Origin: Bog-950 sp046329495
GTDB lineage: Bacteria; Bacteroidota; Bacteroidia; Chitinophagales; LD1
Length of the DNA: 64,000 bases
Assembly: GCA_046329495.1 (NCBI GenBank)
Contig: JAXLUO010000010.1
Location: 1-64,000, forward strand
Reading direction: 5' to 3'
Both the position numbers and the translations under genes were made by a program. The stretch's first letter is position 1, and each line of letters opens with the position of its first letter. Under the pieces are notes generated by a model, which saw nothing but the letters and a program-made list of their open reading frames with translations, did no database searches and was not told the origin of the DNA. Positions 17,972 through 26,435 of the stretch are shown piece by piece.

Positions 17972-18817
17972 TTAGTTAGCGTAGCTAAGTGCGTTGCTGA
18001 AAGGAACTTTAACGGCTGCAACCGGTAACTTTACCTCTTCGCCGTTAGCGTTGATGGCAGTTACACGGTAGTAAGTTAAGTTGGTGTTTACTTTGCTATC
18101 GGTATAAGTCATGGCACCGTTGTTTACAGTTACCATTTCAACTACCTGGAAGTTTTTACCGTCGTTGCTTTTTTCGATGCTGAACATTTTAACATCATTC
18201 TTGGCAGCTACGCTTAATACTACGCTGTTTTCTTTGATGTCGGTGTTCAGGTTCATGGCTGAAGCATTGGTTGCAGAAGCATTTTCGATAGCGTTACCAT
18301 ACATCACCTTAACATCTGAACCAAACTTAGCTGAAGGAGAAGCAACTACTGTATTGTTTACAAAGTAAGCGCCACCGTTACCGGCTGCGTTACCACCGTA
18401 GTTTTGCAGATTGTTACCGGCTACCATGTTATTGTTGTTGCTGATGCCACCTTTGTTTTCGATGTCCATCATGGCTTCCATAATCATGTTGTTATTGATG
18501 CTGCCTTCGTTGTAGATGCGCTTCATAACAGTGTTACCGTTGTTTACAAACTTGCCGCTTTTTGCAATCACCAGATCTTTCATACCAATCATGCTGGCAC
18601 CCTTCTCTACAGTAAGTGAGCCTTCAACAGTAATAGGAGCGTTTACAGTCATTTGGCCGTTGATGATAACCACGTCATCAGCTTTGATAGTAGTGCCTGG
18701 GTATTGGCCATTCCATGCTGAAGCGTCGGTCCATTTGCCTGATCCTACTGTGTAAGTAGTTGCATTAGCTGCTGAGAACATTAAGGCGGCGGCGATGATT
18801 GTGTAAACCTTTTTCAT
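17972..18817 (-). CDS. Secreted hypothetical protein with low-complexity N-rich repeats
   Basis: A 281-residue exported protein. Signal peptide MKKVYTIIAAALMFSAANA; start at 18817 is chosen over the ATG nine codons upstream because it gives a canonical signal. The N-terminal YTVGSGKWTDASAWNGQYPG resembles the G8/beta-helix entry of Bacteroidota surface proteins. The middle is Asn/Gly-rich beta-solenoid-like (NNGNTVMKRIYNEGSINNN). The C-terminus YYRVTAINANGEEVKLP resembles the Fn3-like region that usually precedes a T9SS tag, but no sorting domain follows. Function unknown. Confidence 0.75.
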   Translation of the reverse strand: MKKVYTIIAAALMFSAANATTYTVGSGKWTDASAWNGQYPGTTIKADDVVIINGQMTVNAPITVEGSLTVEKGASMIGMKDLVIAKSGKFVNNGNTVMKRIYNEGSINNNMIMEAMMDIENKGGISNNNNMVAGNNLQNYGGNAAGNGGAYFVNNTVVASPSAKFGSDVKVMYGNAIENASATNASAMNLNTDIKENSVVLSVAAKNDVKMFSIEKSNDGKNFQVVEMVTVNNGAMTYTDSKVNTNLTYYRVTAINANGEEVKLPVAAVKVPFSNALSYAN

Positions 18818-19122
18818 ATTAGTGTGTTTTGCGACTGCGAACACTTTCCTTTACGCCACCTACTGCCGAAAGGTTACGTACCACGAAATATTTTTTTTTA
18901 AATGATACAAGTCAAAGCCATGTTTTTACAACTTATAGCTTGTGCAACACAAACATTGGCTTTTGTGAAATTTGCTACACCTTGTGTGGCACAAAGCGCT
19001 GAGACTCAGTTACACGGCTGTATTGGTTTTATGCAAAATTGAGGTGCAATACAGTACAAATGGTAGTTGCTACAAACTGGGTACGTTATGGCACAAAGTA
19101 CTGATTTTGAGTACCATTTGAA
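18818..19122. other. Intergenic region (305 bp) with repeated GGCACAAAG motif and small hairpins
   Basis: No gene seen. The motif GGCACAAAG occurs at 18988-18996 and again at 19090-19098, each followed by an inverted repeat: CTGAGACTCAG at 18999-19009, and GTACT/AGTAC at 19098-19102/19110-19114. TTGTG/CACAA half-sites recur around 18942-18955. The region should hold the promoter of the secreted-protein gene; no exact TAnnTTTG is found near its ATG. Confidence 0.4.
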
Positions 19123-20481
19123 CTAAAAACCCCAAAAGCCGGATTGGAATAACCGGAAACCTAAAGCAAAGGCAGCAAGGGTGGTAAGTGTATACCCTAT
19201 AAAAACGGGCAGATTGATGTATTTAGAAGGAGAAATACCGTATTTCCACTTGTTTATGGCGATAAGGAAGGCTTTATCGAAGCAATAGGCGATAAATGTG
19301 CCTAAAGCGATGCCGGGTAAACCAATCTTATAAGACAGCCAAAGGCTTAGGCTCACATTCAGGGTAATTTCCAGCACGGCACTTACCAGTTGGTAGCGCG
19401 AATGCTGCAAACCCATAATAATGGTTTGGGGGAACAACACCCGCGGAATAGCCAGCAACAGATATATATTGAAGATAACGGCGGAATACACAAAGTTTTC
19501 GCTGAAAACGTAGTAGTATAATAAAGGACTAACTACCAACAGCACAATCGTAATAGGAAAGAACAGGTGCATCAGGCGCGTACTCTTCACCTTTAACTCA
19601 TCCAAACCCTGCTGCAAATCGGCCGCAATGGAGGGTATCATGGCAGTGCTGAAAGTATTAGCTATAATAAGTAGTATAGGTAGCTCTTTAGCGCCATAAC
19701 GGTAAACTGCAAAGAAACTGCCATGGAACCTGGCATTCACAATAAGTCCATCGATATACTCAGCCGAGCCGCTTACTAATAAGGTAAGCATAATGGGCAA
19801 GGCCAGTAAGAGGTGTGTTTTAAGCAGGTTAAAGTCTACTTTAAAGGTCCCGTGTTTACCTAACAAGCTCAATAACACCAGCCATTTAACCAGCGCAACC
19901 ACACCCAGCAACAGTAAGGCCGCCAACTCAAAATACTGCCCGGCGATAGGAACTATATTAACCACACCGGTGGCTTGCAAAGCACAAATGCCAAGCCCTA
20001 CAAGAGTTAAAAGGCCCGTTATGAAGCCATAAGCCAACAATGCCTTATTCTGTTTATGCAGAAACAATACATACTCCGTAAGGAAGGCCGGTGCGTTTAC
20101 TATATTGTAGAAGGCTACCAATACCAAAATATCGCGGAAGGCAAGCAGGTGCAGTTCATAGGCCAGTAAAACGCCAACAGCTACAACAGCACTAAAGGCA
20201 GTTAAAAGCAGGAAGGTGTTAAAAAGCAGTACGCCCCTCTCCTGCTCGTTGCGCCTTGGATACAACGACAACATGGAGTTGATAACCCCGCTTACCCAGA
20301 AGAAACTGAGGAAGCCGGCCATCATGATGATCCATTCGAATTGGGAGATGGAGGTTTGCGGCAGTTGAAGTTTGGCGAATAATACACCTACCAGTAAAAA
20401 GGAACCATACCTGATAAGTTGAAACAGTTGCAGACTGCTTACTGCATTCAACCTGAAAACCGAAGCCAGTCGTTCCTTCAT
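19123..20481 (-). CDS. Polysaccharide flippase / oligosaccharide translocase-like protein
   Basis: A 452-residue integral membrane protein with 12-14 hydrophobic helices, of the MOP/Wzx (polysaccharide biosynthesis protein) type. The first helix is QLFQLIRYGSFLLVGVLFAKL; the middle LLALPIMLTLLVSGSAEYIDGLIV and LFFPITIVLLVVSPLLYYYVFS match the flippase pattern. It probably moves a lipid-linked sugar across the inner membrane. It stands alone, with a consensus -7 element upstream. A related MATE-like role cannot be excluded. Confidence 0.78.
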   Translation of the reverse strand: MKERLASVFRLNAVSSLQLFQLIRYGSFLLVGVLFAKLQLPQTSISQFEWIIMMAGFLSFFWVSGVINSMLSLYPRRNEQERGVLLFNTFLLLTAFSAVVAVGVLLAYELHLLAFRDILVLVAFYNIVNAPAFLTEYVLFLHKQNKALLAYGFITGLLTLVGLGICALQATGVVNIVPIAGQYFELAALLLLGVVALVKWLVLLSLLGKHGTFKVDFNLLKTHLLLALPIMLTLLVSGSAEYIDGLIVNARFHGSFFAVYRYGAKELPILLIIANTFSTAMIPSIAADLQQGLDELKVKSTRLMHLFFPITIVLLVVSPLLYYYVFSENFVYSAVIFNIYLLLAIPRVLFPQTIIMGLQHSRYQLVSAVLEITLNVSLSLWLSYKIGLPGIALGTFIAYCFDKAFLIAINKWKYGISPSKYINLPVFIGYTLTTLAAFALGFRLFQSGFWGF

Positions 20482-20501
20482 TCGTATAATAGCCGTTCGG
20501 C

Positions 20502-20509
20502 CAAAGGTA
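20502..20509 (-). promoter_or_regulatory. -7 promoter element TACCTTTG (minus strand)
   Basis: Exact TAnnTTTG on the minus strand, 21 bases before the flippase ATG at 20481. Confidence 0.5.
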
Positions 20510-20592
20510 GAAATTTAGTGCATGCAGTGGCTTTAGTAAGAGGTAGTTACTGTAAACAAAGCTTAAAAAGCTTCCGTTAAATCCAGAACTCC

Positions 20593-20600
20593 TACTTTTG
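20593..20600 (+). promoter_or_regulatory. -7 promoter element TACTTTTG
   Basis: Exact TAnnTTTG, 19 bases before the ATG at 20619. It overlaps the alternative TTG start at 20598, which is therefore rejected. Confidence 0.5.
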
Positions 20601-20618
20601 CACTATAACTACAGCATT

Positions 20619-21422
20619 ATGAAACGATTGGCACTACTTGCATCCATCACATTTTCTATTGGCAGCTTTTTAGCCCTTGTGGGTTTTTCGGCAGGTGAAG
20701 ATAAACCCTTGTTTGAAAAGAACGGTTTGAAGGTATATGAACTGAAAGGTTCTACTGATTATCCGGAAGCGGAGTTAAGCCTCCTCTCCCCTGCTAATGG
20801 CACTACCCTACCCGAAGGAAAGGATACATTTAACTTTGCGGTAGACAAGTATACCCTTGGCGCACAAACACCCGATGCCGACCAGAAGCTTTGCGCTAAC
20901 TCGGCAAAAGGTCAGCACATCCATTTTATAATGGATAACCAGCCATACGTAGCCTCTTATAATACGCAAATAGTAAGCGATATGAAGCCGGGTCACCACG
21001 TGTTGCTGGCTTTCCTGAGCCGTTCGTATCACGAAAGTTTAAAGCACAAGAAGGCTTACATATTGAAAGAGTTTAATGTAGGCACCGGTGCAGTAGATAA
21101 CTTTGATGAAAAGGCCCCGCACATCTTTTACAGCCGCCCGAAGGGTGAGTATGTGGGACCCAAAGAAACCACCCGCCTGATGTTGGATTTCTACCTGGTA
21201 AACTGCAACCTTTCGCCAAATGGTTATAAGGTGCGTGCTACTGTAAACGGCACCCAATTTACCTTTACCAAATGGGCGCCTTATGTAATAGAAGGACTTC
21301 CATTAGGCGAAGTAAAGGTGAAACTGGAGTTGCTGGATAAGAAAGGCAACCTTGTAAAATCGCCGTTTAACGGGGTAGAGCGCACCGCCACCTTAAAGGT
21401 AGAGCCACCCGTAAGCAAGTAG
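20619..21422 (+). CDS. Exported conserved Bacteroidota protein (267 aa)
   Basis: Start at the ATG opening the signal peptide MKRLALLASITFSIGSFLAL. The protein contains a characteristic block GQHIHFIMDNQPYVASY followed by MKPGHHVLLAFLSRSYHESLK. Homologues are sometimes annotated as phosphopeptide-binding proteins, but I see no FHA domain and would not assign that. Two beta-sandwich-like halves are apparent (residues 40-150 and 175-265), the second ending KLELLDKKGNLVKSPFNGVERTATL. Probably periplasmic. Function unknown. Confidence 0.75.
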   Translation: MKRLALLASITFSIGSFLALVGFSAGEDKPLFEKNGLKVYELKGSTDYPEAELSLLSPANGTTLPEGKDTFNFAVDKYTLGAQTPDADQKLCANSAKGQHIHFIMDNQPYVASYNTQIVSDMKPGHHVLLAFLSRSYHESLKHKKAYILKEFNVGTGAVDNFDEKAPHIFYSRPKGEYVGPKETTRLMLDFYLVNCNLSPNGYKVRATVNGTQFTFTKWAPYVIEGLPLGEVKVKLELLDKKGNLVKSPFNGVERTATLKVEPPVSK

Positions 21423-21502
21423 TTTAAAAGGACTTGTGAGGAAAATTTGGCCCAGAGTTTCAATATTTCACGGGGTTCATTAAATTTGCCGCCCCAAACA
21501 TG

Positions 21503-21579
21503 GTGGCCATAGCTCAGTTGGTTAGAGTAACGGATTGTGGTTCCGTGGGTCGTGGGTTCGAACCCCATTGGCCACCCCA
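21503..21579 (+). tRNA. tRNA-His (anticodon GTG)
   Basis: A 77-base tRNA including an encoded CCA. Acceptor stem GTGGCCA (21503-21509) pairs with TGGCCAC, followed by C73 and CCA. G at 21502 can serve as the G-1 that marks tRNA-His, opposite C73. Anticodon stem ACGGA/TCCGT closes the loop TTGTGGT with anticodon GTG. T arm GGGTTCGAACCCC is intact. Confidence 0.95.
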
Positions 21580-21592
21580 GGTTTAAGAACAG

Positions 21593-21627
21593 CGCCTCTT
21601 GATAATATCAAGAGGCGTTTTCTTTTT
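21593..21627 (+). terminator. Rho-independent terminator after tRNA-His
   Basis: A 12-bp perfect inverted repeat, CGCCTCTTGATA (21593-21604) with TATCAAGAGGCG (21606-21617), followed by TTTTCTTTTT. Confidence 0.9.
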
Positions 21628-21870
21628 ATGCAGGTTGCGGATTCAAGGATGTCCCGCTGGCGAGTTGACTATGCTTTTCCTGTCCCAAATCTGTAGTTAC
21701 AAAAGTGGGGTTACATTTTGGGGTCGGGTTACAAAGTAAAAATGACACCCATCTAACCATTTGATTTACAATACCATTTTTTAAGCATGGGTTACACTAT
21801 GGGTTACAAATTAGCTATTAACTTATAAAATATGTTCTAATAAATAGCACATGATCTAAGCCGCGCCACT
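21628..21870. other. Non-coding stretch beside tRNA-His with four GGGTTACA repeats
   Basis: No gene seen. GGGTTACA occurs at 21708-21715, 21726-21733, 21789-21796 and 21801-21808, all on the plus strand. Lying just 3' of a tRNA, this could be a scar of an integrated element, but I see no integrase and no duplicated tRNA end. Confidence 0.4.
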
Positions 21871-21929
21871 GCCCAACCCCTACCCGAAATGTCGGTAGAA
21901 CGCCCACCACCCTACACCGCCCTTCCAAA

Positions 21930-22490
21930 TTTCCCATACCCGAAATCATAACCATCAGCGTTCTGTTTGCATTCGTTCAATTTGTCCATCCTCGCAACCC
22001 ACTAACTCCCTTTCCGAAGTCTAGGAAGGGAGAACCGCTACCCAACACCCCTCCTCCCAATCCCATACCCAAAATCATAACCATCTGCGTTCATCAGCGT
22101 TCTATTTGCATTCGTTCAATTGGCCAATTCACTACATTCGCCCAGGCTTCGCTACCCACTGACTCCCTAAAGGGAGAACCGCAACGCATAACCCTGGGCA
22201 CATTCGTTCAATTTGTCCAATTCGTTCAATTTGTTCAATTAATCAATTCACTACATTCGCCCAGGCCACGCTACCCTCTGACTCCCTAAAGGGAGAACCG
22301 CTACCCAACACTCCTCCTCCCAATTCTATACCCAGAATCATAACCATCTGCGTTCATCAGCGTTCCATTGTTCATCCACGCTACCCACTAACTCCCTAAA
22401 GGGAGAACCGCAACGCATAACCATAGGCACATTCGTTCAATTTGTCCAATTCGTTCAATTTGTTCAATTAATCAATTCACTACATTCGCG
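21930..22490. repeat. Interspersed non-coding repeat array upstream of mtgA
   Basis: Several short modules recur in the same order. ATACCC followed by AATCATAACCATC occurs near 21936, 22065 and 22329. The palindrome CTCCCTAAAGGGAG followed by AACCGC occurs at 22163, 22282 and 22392, with a longer-stemmed variant at 22005-22032. TTCGTTCAATTTGTCCAATT and the tail CAATTCACTACATTCGC occur near 22124, 22244 and 22477. The last tail abuts the mtgA start. No open frame is supported. An inverted copy of the palindromic module lies at 61539-61610. Confidence 0.8.
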
Positions 22491-22493
22491 GCT

Positions 22494-23213
22494 ATGCTTA
22501 AAAAGTTCTTCCGTATTCTGCTGCGGATCATCATTGCTTTCTTCGCCCTTTCCATTCTTTCCGTTATCGTTTTCCGTTTTGTGCCGATTCCTTTTACCTG
22601 GTTAATGCTGCAACGCTGCGTAGTCCAAAAACTGGATGGTAAGGAAATGCATATGGAGAAGGACTGGGTATCGCTTGATCAGATCTCGAACCAGCTGCAG
22701 TTGGCTGTAGTGGCCTCGGAGGACCAGAACTTTTTGTGGCACCATGGCTTTGATTTTGAGGCCATACAAAAGGCCATGGAATACAACGAAAAACAGGCCA
22801 ACCGCCGGCACCCGAAAACAAGGGGAGCAAGTACCATTAGTCAACAAACAGCCAAGAACGCCTTTTGCTGGCCGGCACGCAGTTTTATACGCAAGGGCTT
22901 AGAAGCCTACTTTACGGTGTTGATTGAAATATTCTGGAGCAAGGAGCGCATTATGGAAGTATACCTGAACATTATTGAAATGGGTGATGGAGTTTACGGT
23001 GCCGAGGCTGCTGCGCAGAAATACTTTCATAAACATGCCAGCCAGTTAACACAGGCCGAGGCGGCACGTATTGCAGCAGTATTGCCTAATCCTATAAAGT
23101 TCAAATTATCAGCCCCATCAGGGTACGTAATGGGCAGGCAGGCAGCCATCCAGTATCAGATGAATATGTTTGGCGGTAAACTGGACTATGATATGCCCGA
23201 GCCTAAGCAGTAA
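22494..23213 (+). CDS. mtgA: Monofunctional biosynthetic peptidoglycan transglycosylase
   Basis: A 239-residue GT51 glycosyltransferase with one N-terminal membrane anchor (LRIIIAFFALSILSVIVFRFV). Polymerises lipid II glycan chains. Motif 1 VVASEDQNFLWHHGFD places the catalytic glutamate at E76. Further motifs: RGASTISQQTAKNAF, KERIMEVYLNIIEMGDGVYGAE and LTQAEAARIAAVLPNP. No transpeptidase domain, so MtgA type. The start lies immediately after the final repeat of the upstream array, where TACATTCG (one mismatch to the -7 consensus) lies 6 bases before the ATG. Its end overlaps convergent folK by 11 bases. Confidence 0.95.
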   Translation: MLKKFFRILLRIIIAFFALSILSVIVFRFVPIPFTWLMLQRCVVQKLDGKEMHMEKDWVSLDQISNQLQLAVVASEDQNFLWHHGFDFEAIQKAMEYNEKQANRRHPKTRGASTISQQTAKNAFCWPARSFIRKGLEAYFTVLIEIFWSKERIMEVYLNIIEMGDGVYGAEAAAQKYFHKHASQLTQAEAARIAAVLPNPIKFKLSAPSGYVMGRQAAIQYQMNMFGGKLDYDMPEPKQ

Positions 23214-23688
23214 AGTTTTTCACCTCGCTTTTATCGGTACAATCGCTTAACAGTTGAGCAATAGATTTATTGAATACGGGGTGCAACGCATACGCCGCAA
23301 TATCAGCCAAAGGTGTTAGCGTAAACCTCCTCTCCTGCATATACGGATGCGGGATAATCAGTTCGGGCAGGTTTACAACTTCGTTATCAAATAACAGGAT
23401 ATCAATATCAATTACACGCGGGCCCCATTTCACGGTTTCTACCCGGCCAACTTGCTTTTCAATAGATTTTAATTGCTTCAATAATTCAACCGGTGCCAGT
23501 TGGGTATGCAGGCACAGCGCCTGGTTCAGGAACCCGGCCTGCTCTTTCATGCCCCAGGCCTCGGTTTCGTAAATGGCTGATTGGGCGGTTATAGCGCCGC
23601 ATTGCTGCGCTATCAGTTCCATGGCCCTGGCCAGGTTGCCCTGCCGGTTACCCTCGTTACTGCCGGTTAATAGATAAACTTTATGCAT
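23203..23688 (-). CDS. folK: 6-hydroxymethyl-7,8-dihydropterin pyrophosphokinase (HPPK)
   Basis: A 161-residue HPPK of folate biosynthesis, transferring pyrophosphate from ATP to 6-hydroxymethyl-7,8-dihydropterin. Signatures: YLLTGSNEGNRQGNLARAM, IYETEAWGMKEQAGFLNQ, and GPRVIDIDILLFDNEVVN with the Mg-binding D-x-D, then IPHPYMQERRFTLTPLADI. Start at 23688 gives the usual MHKVYLLTGSN; the ATG three codons upstream is less likely. The 3' end overlaps mtgA. Confidence 0.95.
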   Translation of the reverse strand: MHKVYLLTGSNEGNRQGNLARAMELIAQQCGAITAQSAIYETEAWGMKEQAGFLNQALCLHTQLAPVELLKQLKSIEKQVGRVETVKWGPRVIDIDILLFDNEVVNLPELIIPHPYMQERRFTLTPLADIAAYALHPVFNKSIAQLLSDCTDKSEVKNFTA

Positions 23689-23710
23689 CACCCTCAAAAC
23701 ACTATTATTG

Positions 23711-23718
23711 CAAACGTA
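23711..23718 (-). promoter_or_regulatory. -7 promoter element TACGTTTG (minus strand)
   Basis: Exact TAnnTTTG on the minus strand, 23 bases before the folK start at 23688. A TTTTG on the same strand at 23746-23742 is a possible but widely spaced -33 element. Confidence 0.45.
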
Positions 23719-23761
23719 AAATTTTCAGCCCCTTTCCACGTCAAAAGCTTAAAACAAATTT

Positions 23762-25510
23762 ATGAGGCAGTTCTTCAAGTTCGTATTTGCCACCTTTTTC
23801 GGGTTAATCCTGTTTATAGTGGTTAGTTTTTTTGTGCTTATAATTTGGGTTGGCGCAGCCACCAAGGATAAGCCTGCTACTGTTAAGCCTAACTCGGTGT
23901 TAACGCTTGACCTTAACTACCAGATACCTGAAAAAACCAACGATAACCCTTTCTCTTCTTTAAGTATTGGTAATACCACGCCTAAAAAAGCAATTGGTTT
24001 GTTTGAACTGCGCCAGGCTATTAAAAAAGCGGCGAAGGACGATAACATCAAAGGTATTTACATGAAAATGGGCTTAGGCGATAACGGCTATGCCACCATG
24101 GAATCTATCCGCGAGGCGCTTACCGAGTTTAAGAAAGCCGGTAAGTTTGTTTATGCCTATGGCGAAGTGTATAGTCAAAAGTCGTATTACCTGGCCAGCG
24201 TGGCTGATAAAATTTTCCTAAACCCTAACGGCGGTATTGAGTTAAAAGGTTTCGGCCGCGAGATCATGTATTACAAAAACATGTTCGAGAAAATAGGTGT
24301 AGAAGTGCAGGACTTCCACTGCGGTGCTTTTAAAAGCGCAATTGAACCTTTCATCCGAAATGATATGAGCCCTGCCAACCGCGAGCAGTTGATGAATTTA
24401 TATGGTGATGTTTACAGTCACTTCCTTACTGTAATCGGCAGCGACCGCAAGATTGATACCGCGCAACTGGCAAGCATTGTAAACAACTTATCGGCTGAAA
24501 GTCCGGAGAAATGTAAAGAACTGCACTTAGTGGACGAAGTTGCTTACTACGACCAGGTTGAAAGCGAAATGAAGAAGAAAGTGGGTATTGACGACAAGAA
24601 AGACCTGGAGCAAATTACCCTTGGCAAGTATGTAACTACTATTGAGAAAGATTTACAGGCCGATAATAAAATTGCCGTGGTAGTGGCCGAAGGTGAAATT
24701 GTTGACGGCGAAAGTAGCGATGGCAAAGTAGGTGGACAAACCATTGCCGAGCGCATTGCCAAACTGCGTAAGGATGATAAAGTAAAAGCTATTGTATTGC
24801 GCGTTAACTCGCCGGGCGGTAGTGCACTTGCCAGCGATGTAATGTGGCGCGAGTTGGTATTGGCTAAAAAAGCCAAGCCGCTGATCATCTCTTTCGGCGA
24901 TGTGGCAGCCTCGGGCGGTTATTACATTGCCTGCATGGGCGACCGCATTTTTGCACAGCCTAATACCATTACCGGTTCCATTGGTGTATTTGGTTTAATA
25001 CCAAATGCCAAGAAAATGCTGAACGAGAAGTTAGGTATTACTACCGATGAAGTAGAAGTAACTAAACACGGTGTGTTAGGTGGTATTACCAAACCGCTGG
25101 ACGCCGAAGAATCGGCTGTTGCACAACGCAATGTGGAACGCACCTACCGCGAGTTCAAGAGCCGTGTTGCCGAAGGCCGTGGCAAGGACACAGCCTATAT
25201 TGAAACCATTGCACAAGGCCACGTATGGACCGGCACGCAGGGCATTAAAATTGGTTTAGTGGACGAGATTGGCGGTTTAGATGAAGCCATTGCTTACGCT
25301 GCTAAAAAAGCCAATGTAAAAGACTACCGCGTTAAGTTGTATCCGGAAGAGAAAACACTGGGCGAACAACTGCGCGAAGCCTTTGGCGATGCCAAGAGCG
25401 ATGCCATTAAGGAAGAACTGGGCGACGATTATGAAATGTATAAAACCATTAAGTATTTGCGCCAAACACGCGGCACCCAAATGCGCATGGTGTACGACTT
25501 AGGATTATAA
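23762..25510 (+). CDS. sppA: Signal peptide peptidase SppA, long (67K) type
   Basis: A 582-residue membrane-anchored serine protease with an N-terminal helix (FVFATFFGLILFIVVSFFVLI). Two ClpP-like domains in tandem: the N-terminal one supplies the general-base lysine K191 (GAFKSAIEPF) and the C-terminal one the nucleophile S384 (VAASGGYYIA), the arrangement of the E. coli enzyme. RVNSPGGSALASDVMW is also typical. It degrades cleaved signal peptides in the membrane. A strong terminator follows. Confidence 0.95.
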   Translation: MRQFFKFVFATFFGLILFIVVSFFVLIIWVGAATKDKPATVKPNSVLTLDLNYQIPEKTNDNPFSSLSIGNTTPKKAIGLFELRQAIKKAAKDDNIKGIYMKMGLGDNGYATMESIREALTEFKKAGKFVYAYGEVYSQKSYYLASVADKIFLNPNGGIELKGFGREIMYYKNMFEKIGVEVQDFHCGAFKSAIEPFIRNDMSPANREQLMNLYGDVYSHFLTVIGSDRKIDTAQLASIVNNLSAESPEKCKELHLVDEVAYYDQVESEMKKKVGIDDKKDLEQITLGKYVTTIEKDLQADNKIAVVVAEGEIVDGESSDGKVGGQTIAERIAKLRKDDKVKAIVLRVNSPGGSALASDVMWRELVLAKKAKPLIISFGDVAASGGYYIACMGDRIFAQPNTITGSIGVFGLIPNAKKMLNEKLGITTDEVEVTKHGVLGGITKPLDAEESAVAQRNVERTYREFKSRVAEGRGKDTAYIETIAQGHVWTGTQGIKIGLVDEIGGLDEAIAYAAKKANVKDYRVKLYPEEKTLGEQLREAFGDAKSDAIKEELGDDYEMYKTIKYLRQTRGTQMRMVYDLGL

Positions 25511-25535
25511 CCACAACGATTTTTGAATTTGAGAA

Positions 25536-25559
25536 AGGCCGCTTTATGCGGCCTTTTTT
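25536..25559 (+). terminator. Rho-independent terminator after sppA
   Basis: Stem AGGCCGC (25536-25542) and GCGGCCT (25548-25554) with loop TTTAT, followed by a T run. Confidence 0.9.
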
Positions 25560-25631
25560 ATTGCCCTGACACGAATCATTTCATCCGTACTAAGCACTAA
25601 CCTACCTTTACAAATAACCAATATAACAGGT

Positions 25632-26036
25632 ATGCAAGGTTCGCAACTGAAGTTTTCGCTGCTATATGCCTTCGGCATTTTTGCATTGGGTTTTGTGCTC
25701 GGCACCATACGCACTTTAGTACTGGTGCCACGCATTGGCGCACTGGCGGGTGTATTGATAGAAATACCCATTATGCTTGCCTGTGCTTACTTCTATTCGC
25801 GTTGGTTGATTGAGCGGCAAAAGGTAAACGCCACATTCGGAACCTTGCTAAGCGGTGGCCTATTGGCTTTTGTCATTTTAATGTGCCTGGAGTATAGCCT
25901 CGGGGTGTTTGTGTTTAAACAAAGCCCGGCAAGTTTCTTTAGCAACATGAAGACTTTACCCGGAGCGTTGGGATTAGCAGCACAGGTTATATTTGGGTTT
26001 GTCCCTGTAATTCATACTAAACCGAAGATGTTATAA
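25632..26036 (+). CDS. Small membrane protein, hypothetical (134 aa)
   Basis: Four predicted membrane helices: FSLLYAFGIFALGFVLGTI, ALAGVLIEIPIMLACAYFYS, LLSGGLLAFVILMCLEYSLG and LGLAAQVIFGFVPVI. No family recognised with confidence; similar small four-helix proteins are common in Bacteroidota. TACCTTTA, one mismatch to the -7 consensus, lies about 20 bases before the ATG. The end overlaps the convergent small ORF by 6 bases. Confidence 0.7.
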   Translation: MQGSQLKFSLLYAFGIFALGFVLGTIRTLVLVPRIGALAGVLIEIPIMLACAYFYSRWLIERQKVNATFGTLLSGGLLAFVILMCLEYSLGVFVFKQSPASFFSNMKTLPGALGLAAQVIFGFVPVIHTKPKML

Positions 26037-26318
26037 ATATTTTTTTATTAAAAGGGATTCAAGTACCTTCACATTGCATGGACGGTTTTGACATTCCCTG
26101 GGGAATTTCGACTGATACCATTTTCTATTTATCGTCATACCTGCAATCTGGTCGTTTATTGCCGTTATAACTGTTAAACTCGGTAAAGTTTTACGACTCT
26201 GGTTTATACTATATTGAATAGAGCCATCTTCTTTAATCTTTGTTAGACAATAATTAACACCATTACGAGTAGTATAAAGTATTGAGCCTAAACGGGGAAG
26301 ATTTGGATACAAATTCAT
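26031..26318 (-). CDS. Small hypothetical protein (95 aa)
   Basis: An AT-richer frame than its neighbours, encoding a basic, cysteine-containing protein (NYCLTKIKEDGSIQYS, KFPRECQNRPCNVKVLE). No family recognised. It sits between two convincing genes and no better frame covers this interval, so it may be real, perhaps recently acquired; it could also be a remnant. Confidence 0.45.
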   Translation of the reverse strand: MNLYPNLPRLGSILYTTRNGVNYCLTKIKEDGSIQYSINQSRKTLPSLTVITAINDQIAGMTINRKWYQSKFPRECQNRPCNVKVLESLLIKKYL

Positions 26319-26435
26319 AAATATTTATTTTATCTACTCATATAGGTAAAATAAATAACACTTCCAAGAAAAACAGCAAATTTATTTTGAGTTTCTTTAA
26401 CCCCGCAGTAAAACATCTCCAGGGATCGTTATAAA

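Noticed and set aside
21930..22490. Possible CRISPR array
   Set aside because: The repeats are of several different types and lengths with no uniform spacers, and no cas gene is in the window.
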